DNA from: Bacillota bacterium
GTDB lineage: Bacteria > Bacillota_I > Bacilli_A > Erysipelotrichales > Erysipelotrichaceae
Length of the DNA stretch: 9,684 nucleotides
Reading direction: 5' to 3'
NCBI GenBank assembly: GCA_023388035.1
Contig: JAEWGY010000017.1
Location: 1 to 9,684, forward strand
Shown here: positions 6,831-9,684 of the stretch, piece by piece
How positions within the stretch are numbered: position 1 is the stretch's first letter
Layout of the letters: the number at the start of each line of letters is the position of its first letter
Position numbers and translations under genes: made by a program
The notes under the pieces: model-generated
What the model saw: the letters and a program-made list of their open reading frames with translations, nothing else
Databases searched by the model: none
Told to the model about the DNA's origin: nothing

Positions 6831-7826
6831 ATGAGAGAATTTATTCTGAGTACCATTGCAGATTTAGAAAGAATGAAAGAAGAAATAATAAGCGAAGGAA
6901 GACTTAAGGAAAATAAAATAGTTGACAAAGAAAAAGAGCTACTTAATAACACTGTTGATAATTTTATTAAAACCGTTGATTTAGCCATAAGTAAAATTAA
7001 TCCTTACATTGAGTCAACTAATCTACATACCAATAATTTACATTTAAGTCTTGAAAAATTAAAAGATCGTGCAAGCAAGATGTTCTCTGAAACTCTAGAT
7101 AAAATAAATCATTATGACGAAAAGGAAATCGATTTAGTAGAAGAAATAGATTTAGAAGGTGACATCAATAATATCGCAGATCAATTAGATGATAGTGAAG
7201 TTACTAATGATTATACTGAAGCTAGTGAATTTGTGAATAGCTGCGGTTGTGAAGATCAAATGGAAGCCGAACTTGAAGAAGTAAATAAAGAAGAAATAGA
7301 ACTTTCTAATGATGAAAATGAATTTGAGGATACTGAATCTTTTGATGGAAATGAGCATGAAGACACTGAAACTTGTGAATGCTATGAGCATCATGTAGAG
7401 GGCGAGGAATGTGAATGTGAGTGTCATCATAAAGAAGATGAGTGTGATTGTTATGAGCATCATAATCAAGATGAAAGCTGCGATTGTGAATGTCATAATG
7501 ATGATCCTTGCGAGTGCTATGAACATCATGTAGAAGGTGAAAAGTGTGAATGTGAATGTCACTACGAAGATGAAATTGATTCTGAAGTGGAAATGATCAA
7601 AAGAGATGTTAGGGAATTATTTGAAAATGATGATGATAATGTTCAAAAGATCATCGATACCACTAAAGACTGCGCTAATATGATGATTGATTCAGTAGAA
7701 AGCTATTTATTCAACTATGAACTTAACAAACATCCAGATAAAGCTAAAGAAGTAGCTATCTTAATTGCGGAACTTTGCTTAGAAAGACTTAAGAAACAGT
7801 TGGAGAAAATAGATGTTCATTCTTAA
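6831..7826 (+). CDS. Acidic protein with three tandem Cys/His repeats, unknown function
   Basis: I do not recognise this 331-residue protein. The start is set at 6831 because GGAGGG (6821-6826) fits it; the earlier in-frame ATG at 6819 lies before that site. Residues 1-100 are predicted by eye to be helical and coiled-coil-like. Residues 100-180 are very acidic and contain a CGC pair (C138, C140). Residues 182-248 hold three tandem repeats of the pattern C-x-C-Y-E-H-H-x5-C-x-C-E-C-H. From 249 to the end the chain is again helical, with two more Cys. There is no signal peptide or membrane segment, so it is probably cytoplasmic, where 19 free or metal-bound cysteines are unusual. Binding of Zn, Cu or another soft metal is inferred, not shown. 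The next gene overlaps its end by 14 nt and shares its terminator. It could equally be a structural or redox protein. Confidence 0.9.
   Translation: MREFILSTIADLERMKEEIISEGRLKENKIVDKEKELLNNTVDNFIKTVDLAISKINPYIESTNLHTNNLHLSLEKLKDRASKMFSETLDKINHYDEKEIDLVEEIDLEGDINNIADQLDDSEVTNDYTEASEFVNSCGCEDQMEAELEEVNKEEIELSNDENEFEDTESFDGNEHEDTETCECYEHHVEGEECECECHHKEDECDCYEHHNQDESCDCECHNDDPCECYEHHVEGEKCECECHYEDEIDSEVEMIKRDVRELFENDDDNVQKIIDTTKDCANMMIDSVESYLFNYELNKHPDKAKEVAILIAELCLERLKKQLEKIDVHS
7374..7574 (+). repeat. Three coding tandem repeats (69, 66, 66 nt) encoding the Cys/His motif
   Basis: Units are 7374-7442, 7443-7508 and 7509-7574 (residues 182-204, 205-226 and 227-248). Each carries five Cys, the pair HH and a further His after the last Cys, spaced by Asp/Glu. 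Units 1 and 3 agree at 17 of the first 18 residues, while unit 2 differs in the middle (NQDES for VEGEE or VEGEK). Lengths stay multiples of three and the frame is kept. Confidence 0.93.
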
Positions 7827-7932
7827 ATTCTTCTTTAAATTATTAATGAAATTATTAAAATTAATTTTAAAGATTTATATAATTGCTGTAATTATTAGAA
7901 GTATAGGTAAAAAATTAGGATTTGTAAAATAA
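7813..7932 (+). CDS. 39-residue cationic amphipathic membrane-active-like peptide, unknown function
   Basis: A short gene starting at the ATG at 7813, inside the last codons of the Cys/His-rich gene (14-nt overlap, different frame). GGAG (7802-7805) lies seven bases upstream, so translation is probably coupled. The peptide begins MFILKFFFKLLMKLLK and ends SIGKKLGFVK. It has no Asp or Glu, eight Lys and one Arg. Lys5, 9, 13, 16 and 20 fall within about 80 degrees of a helical wheel, the rest of residues 1-28 being mostly Phe, Leu and Ile: a cationic amphipathic helix running into a hydrophobic stretch. The stop codon lies in the terminator stem, as for other genes in this window, which supports it as a real gene. 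It could be a membrane anchor, a toxin-like or antimicrobial peptide, or a small regulatory membrane protein. I do not recognise a family. Confidence 0.7.
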   Translation: MFILKFFFKLLMKLLKLILKIYIIAVIIRSIGKKLGFVK

Positions 7933-7955
7933 GGCTTTAGCCTTATTTTTATTTA
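7926..7955 (+). terminator. Intrinsic terminator of the Cys/His-protein and small-peptide unit
   Basis: AAAATAAGGC (7926-7935) pairs perfectly with GCCTTATTTT (7940-7949) around the loop TTTA, followed by a T-rich tail. The stop codon of the 39-residue peptide is in the 5' arm. No terminator lies between the two genes upstream, so they form one transcript. Confidence 0.85.
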
Positions 7956-8135
7956 AAAAAGAGTTTTTTAGCTCAAATGGTGATGCTATTTTTCTTCTAC
8001 ACCATTTACCATTTCATTCATCATAAAGCCAAAAGTCCGACACTTCTATATCATGCCTAGTAAGTGATATTATTCTTTATTTTGTGAACATAGTTTATGG
8101 TATATTAGTGTTTCTTATTTTTATAGGAATCTATA
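7956..8135. other. Intergenic stretch with inverted repeats, no recognisable gene
   Basis: I see no credible gene: all frames are broken by stops within about 20 codons and none has a ribosome binding site. It holds an 8-bp inverted repeat (AAATGGTG at 7975-7982 with CACCATTT at 8000-8007). It also holds a small hairpin-capable pair (ATATCA and TGATAT within 8048-8070). On the plus strand a TGGTATATT resembles an extended -10 near 8098-8106. It may be a decayed element or hold a small RNA; neither is established. Confidence 0.4.
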
Positions 8136-8181
8136 TAAAAAGAAAAGGTTTAACACCAATGCAGTGTTGGCATCAAACCTT
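8136..8181 (-). terminator. Terminator downstream of fucO
   Basis: AAGGTTT (8181-8175 read on the minus strand) pairs with AAACCTT (8151-8145). Internal pairing AACAC/GTGTT extends the structure, and a tail of TTCTTTTT follows on the minus strand. It lies about 60 nt beyond the fucO stop. The stretch between also contains GTCCTA (8204-8209) facing TAGGAC (8221-8226), with an alternative shorter hairpin, so the 3' leader-out is structured. Confidence 0.7.
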
Positions 8182-8240
8182 ATCTATTACAATTTAATTA
8201 TTAGTCCTATTTTAGGAATTTAGGACGTTAGCTACCATTT

Positions 8241-9392
8241 TTATTTAATTAAAGCTTTATACATTTCAATAATATCTTCTTTTAATGGTTTACGAGGATT
8301 ACCTGGTGTACAAGCATCATTCATAGCTGATTCAGCTAAGAAATCAATATCTTTTTCATCTACGATACCTTTAAGACTTAATTCAATACCAACATTCTTA
8401 GCTAAGGTTTTAACTGCTTCAATTGCAGCCTTACGATAAAGATCAGCATCCATTTCTTCAGTTCCTTTAACTCCTAAAGCCTTAGCGATATTACGATATT
8501 TTTCACCACTGTATTCTTTATTATATTCCATTACACTTGGAAGAATAATCGCATTTGCAATGCCATGTGGCGTAGAATATAAAGCTCCTAAAGGATGAGC
8601 CATTGAATGTACAATACCAAGACCTACATTAGAAAAGCCCATACCAGCTATATACTGTGCTAAAGCCATTTTTTCAATTGCTTTTTTATCACCATTAACT
8701 GAGTTTACTAAATTCTCCCCAATTAGTCTTATAGCCTCTAGTGCAAACATATCTGACATATCATTAGCACCTAAGGTAATATAACCTTCAATCGCATGTG
8801 TTAAAGCATCAAGACCAGTTGCTGCAGCTAATTTCTTAGGCATTGATTCCATCATTAATGGATCTACAATTGCAAGAATTGGTAGATCATTTGGATCTAC
8901 ACAAACCATTTTCTTCTTATTTTCTTCATCGGTAATTACATAATTAATTGTAATTTCCGCAGCAGTACCAGCTGTAGTAGGAATTGCGATTATAGGTAAA
9001 CATCTATTCTTAGTATCAGCAACACCTTCTAAAGATCTAACATCTGCAAATTCTGGATTCTTTAAAACGATAGCACTGCCCTTAGCAGTATCCATAACAG
9101 AGCCGCCACCAATAGCAATAATCGCATCACAATTATTATCTTTTAGTATTTTTAATCCATCTAAAACATTTGTAATAGTAGGATTTTCTTTAATATCACT
9201 AAAGATTGCATATTCAATATTAGCATCTTCGATTAATTTAATAGCCTTCTGTGCACAACCAACATCAAGTAAGACCTTATCAGTAAAGATTGCTAGTTTT
9301 TTAAAATTATTCTTTTTAATTTCTGGTACTAAATTATCTAATGCACCATAGCCATGATAACTTTTCTCATTAAGTATTATTCTGTATCCCAT
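8241..9392 (-). CDS. fucO: Lactaldehyde reductase (1,2-propanediol oxidoreductase), iron-dependent
   Basis: A 383-residue group III (iron-containing) alcohol dehydrogenase that reduces lactaldehyde from fucose or rhamnose breakdown to 1,2-propanediol with NADH under anaerobic conditions. It matches E. coli FucO along its whole length from memory: NPEFADVRSLEG (112-123), IPTTAGTAAE (137-146), NYVITDEE (150-157), ALTHAIEGYIT (196-206) and GMGFSNVGLG (250-259). The NAD loop is GGGS (95-98), and Asp38 corresponds to the Asp that favours NAD over NADP. Metal ligands are Asp195, His199, His262 and His276. It begins seven bases after the stop of a fucU remnant. The best ribosome site, AAAGGAG, lies 15 nt upstream, rather far. 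The neighbouring fucU supports fucO over a generic alcohol dehydrogenase. Upstream operon genes were cut off by an insertion element, so expression may now be altered. Confidence 0.92.
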   Translation of the reverse strand: MGYRIILNEKSYHGYGALDNLVPEIKKNNFKKLAIFTDKVLLDVGCAQKAIKLIEDANIEYAIFSDIKENPTITNVLDGLKILKDNNCDAIIAIGGGSVMDTAKGSAIVLKNPEFADVRSLEGVADTKNRCLPIIAIPTTAGTAAEITINYVITDEENKKKMVCVDPNDLPILAIVDPLMMESMPKKLAAATGLDALTHAIEGYITLGANDMSDMFALEAIRLIGENLVNSVNGDKKAIEKMALAQYIAGMGFSNVGLGIVHSMAHPLGALYSTPHGIANAIILPSVMEYNKEYSGEKYRNIAKALGVKGTEEMDADLYRKAAIEAVKTLAKNVGIELSLKGIVDEKDIDFLAESAMNDACTPGNPRKPLKEDIIEMYKALIK

Positions 9393-9399
9393 AACTCTT

Positions 9400-9558
9400 T
9401 TATATTACTCCTTTTTGTAAAATGATATTTGCATAAAGTGCTTTTTCGCTAGTTGCGATAATCAAATATGATTCCTTTGCTAGATTATAAAATTTAAATC
9501 TTTCAACATTTTCAATTAAATCTGAATCATAATTATTATCTTTTAAAATTTGTGTGAA
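9400..9558 (-). pseudogene. fucU: L-fucose mutarotase, C-terminal remnant (5' part displaced by an insertion element)
   Basis: The last 52 codons of a RbsD/FucU-family protein, which interconverts the alpha and beta anomers of L-fucose. The remnant contains VERFKFYNLAKESYLIIATS and then EKALYANIILQKGVI, close to the FucU ending with ERFAFYE, TGE and YGNI-LKKG. FucU is about 140 residues, so some 90 are missing here. Reading upstream, the frame meets a stop (TAG) at 9561-9559, exactly where an IS200/IS605-type right end begins. The junction is uncertain by a few bases (about 9552-9560). The missing 5' part may lie beyond the element, off the right edge. Its end carries the presumed ribosome binding site of fucO. 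Confidence 0.8.
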
Positions 9559-9561
9559 CTA

Positions 9562-9583
9562 CACTCTATGCTAATCATAGGTG
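9562..9583 (-). other. Right-end hairpin of an IS200/IS605-type element
   Basis: CTATG (9566-9570) pairs with CATAG (9576-9580) around a 5-nt loop. Beyond a one-base bulge, CAC (9562-9564) pairs with GTG (9581-9583). An imperfect subterminal hairpin just after the tnpB stop is the typical right end bound by the HUH transposase TnpA in this IS family. It also resembles the last stem of TnpB guide RNA scaffolds. Confidence 0.6.
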
Positions 9584-9684
9584 CTTCTTGCTTCACCCTT
9601 TACTGCATTTATCATTTTATTTCTAAAAATCAAAACGTCTTACACAAAGTCCACAAGCGTAAATTCGGATAGTTCCTATCCTAC
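9571..9684 (-). pseudogene. tnpB: TnpB (IS200/IS605 family RNA-guided nuclease), frameshifted 3' tail
   Basis: Only the extreme C-terminal end is in the window. In one frame (9682-9623) the minus strand encodes IGTIRIYACGLCVRR and then a stop. In another (down to the stop at 9573-9571) it encodes AVKGEARSTYD. As I recall the family, both resemble pieces of one C-terminal tail of IS605-type TnpB (ACG-x-x-VR followed by K-x-E-A), so a one-base shift between about 9655 and 9613 seems to split them. The shift falls after the catalytic core, so it need not abolish activity. The rest of the element, including any tnpA, is beyond the right edge. The identification rests on short motifs. Confidence 0.6.

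Larger units (their letters stand above)
9556..9684 (-). mobile_element. IS200/IS605-family insertion element, right end, inserted in fucU
   Basis: The tnpB tail, the terminal hairpin and the abrupt loss of the fucU reading frame coincide at about 9552-9560. No target duplication is expected in this family, so none was sought. The element continues past the right edge of the window. Orientation is the same as fucU and fucO. Confidence 0.62.

Noticed and set aside
7185..7562. Minus-strand open frame of 125 codons rich in Phe, Ile, Met and Thr
   Set aside because: It is the antisense shadow of the acidic Cys/His repeats (GAA, GAT and CAT codons read backwards). It has no start signal, and silent changes between the repeats support the plus-strand frame.
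7374..7574. CRISPR-like array from three regular repeats
   Set aside because: There are no spacers, the units are contiguous, the frame is kept, and differences are mostly silent, so these are protein repeats.
8008..8060. Minus-strand fragments such as FGFMMNEMVNGVEEK as a transposase remnant
   Set aside because: I could not match it to any transposase family. It is bounded by stops and has no supporting ends or ribosome site.

Overview
The window is AT-rich DNA from a low-GC Gram-positive-type bacterium (Firmicutes or a Mollicutes-like relative). The signs are strong GGAGG ribosome binding sites, a lipobox lipoprotein, a secG-rnr pair and short genes packed against intrinsic terminators. 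TGA is a stop codon here: rfbA ends on TGA at the usual family length and tryptophan is encoded by TGG. A code in which TGA means tryptophan (Mycoplasma type) is therefore unlikely. Fucose catabolism genes fit a host-associated or gut anaerobe, but this placement is inference.

Left part (1-2341, minus strand): the N-terminal 249 residues of a family 5 (oligopeptide-type) binding lipoprotein run off the left edge, followed upstream by a complete APC-family amino acid permease. Each has its own promoter, and the permease has a clean terminator. At 2359-2479 a promoter drives a plus-strand tRNA-Lys(CTT) with an encoded CCA end. It converges on a bidirectional terminator at 2538-2560.

Middle part (2559-6730, minus strand): one apparent operon, secG - rnr - rfbA - rfbB. 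It couples a protein-export subunit and RNase R to the first two enzymes of dTDP-deoxysugar synthesis. smpB, often found after rnr, is not there, and neither are rfbC and rfbD. A terminator-like hairpin lies between secG and rnr, and rnr has no visible Shine-Dalgarno sequence.

Right of the divergent promoter region (6678-6830), which carries a perfect 9-bp direct repeat with a 10-nt period, is the most unusual locus. It is a two-gene plus-strand unit ending in a terminator at 7926-7955. The first gene (6831-7826) encodes an acidic cytoplasmic protein with three tandem Cys/His repeats of 22-23 residues (15 Cys in the repeats), flanked by helical ends. The second gene (7813-7932) overlaps it by 14 nt and encodes a 39-residue peptide with no acidic residues, about +9 charge and a strongly amphipathic first half. 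I recognise neither. The pair is the best candidate here for an undescribed system, perhaps for metal handling or a membrane-active peptide.

Right end (8136-9684, minus strand): fucO (lactaldehyde reductase) with a downstream terminator, preceded by the C-terminal 52 codons of fucU (L-fucose mutarotase). The remnant abuts the right end of an IS200/IS605-type element, whose terminal hairpin and frameshifted tnpB 3' tail reach the window edge. The element therefore appears to have landed in fucU and split a fucose operon.
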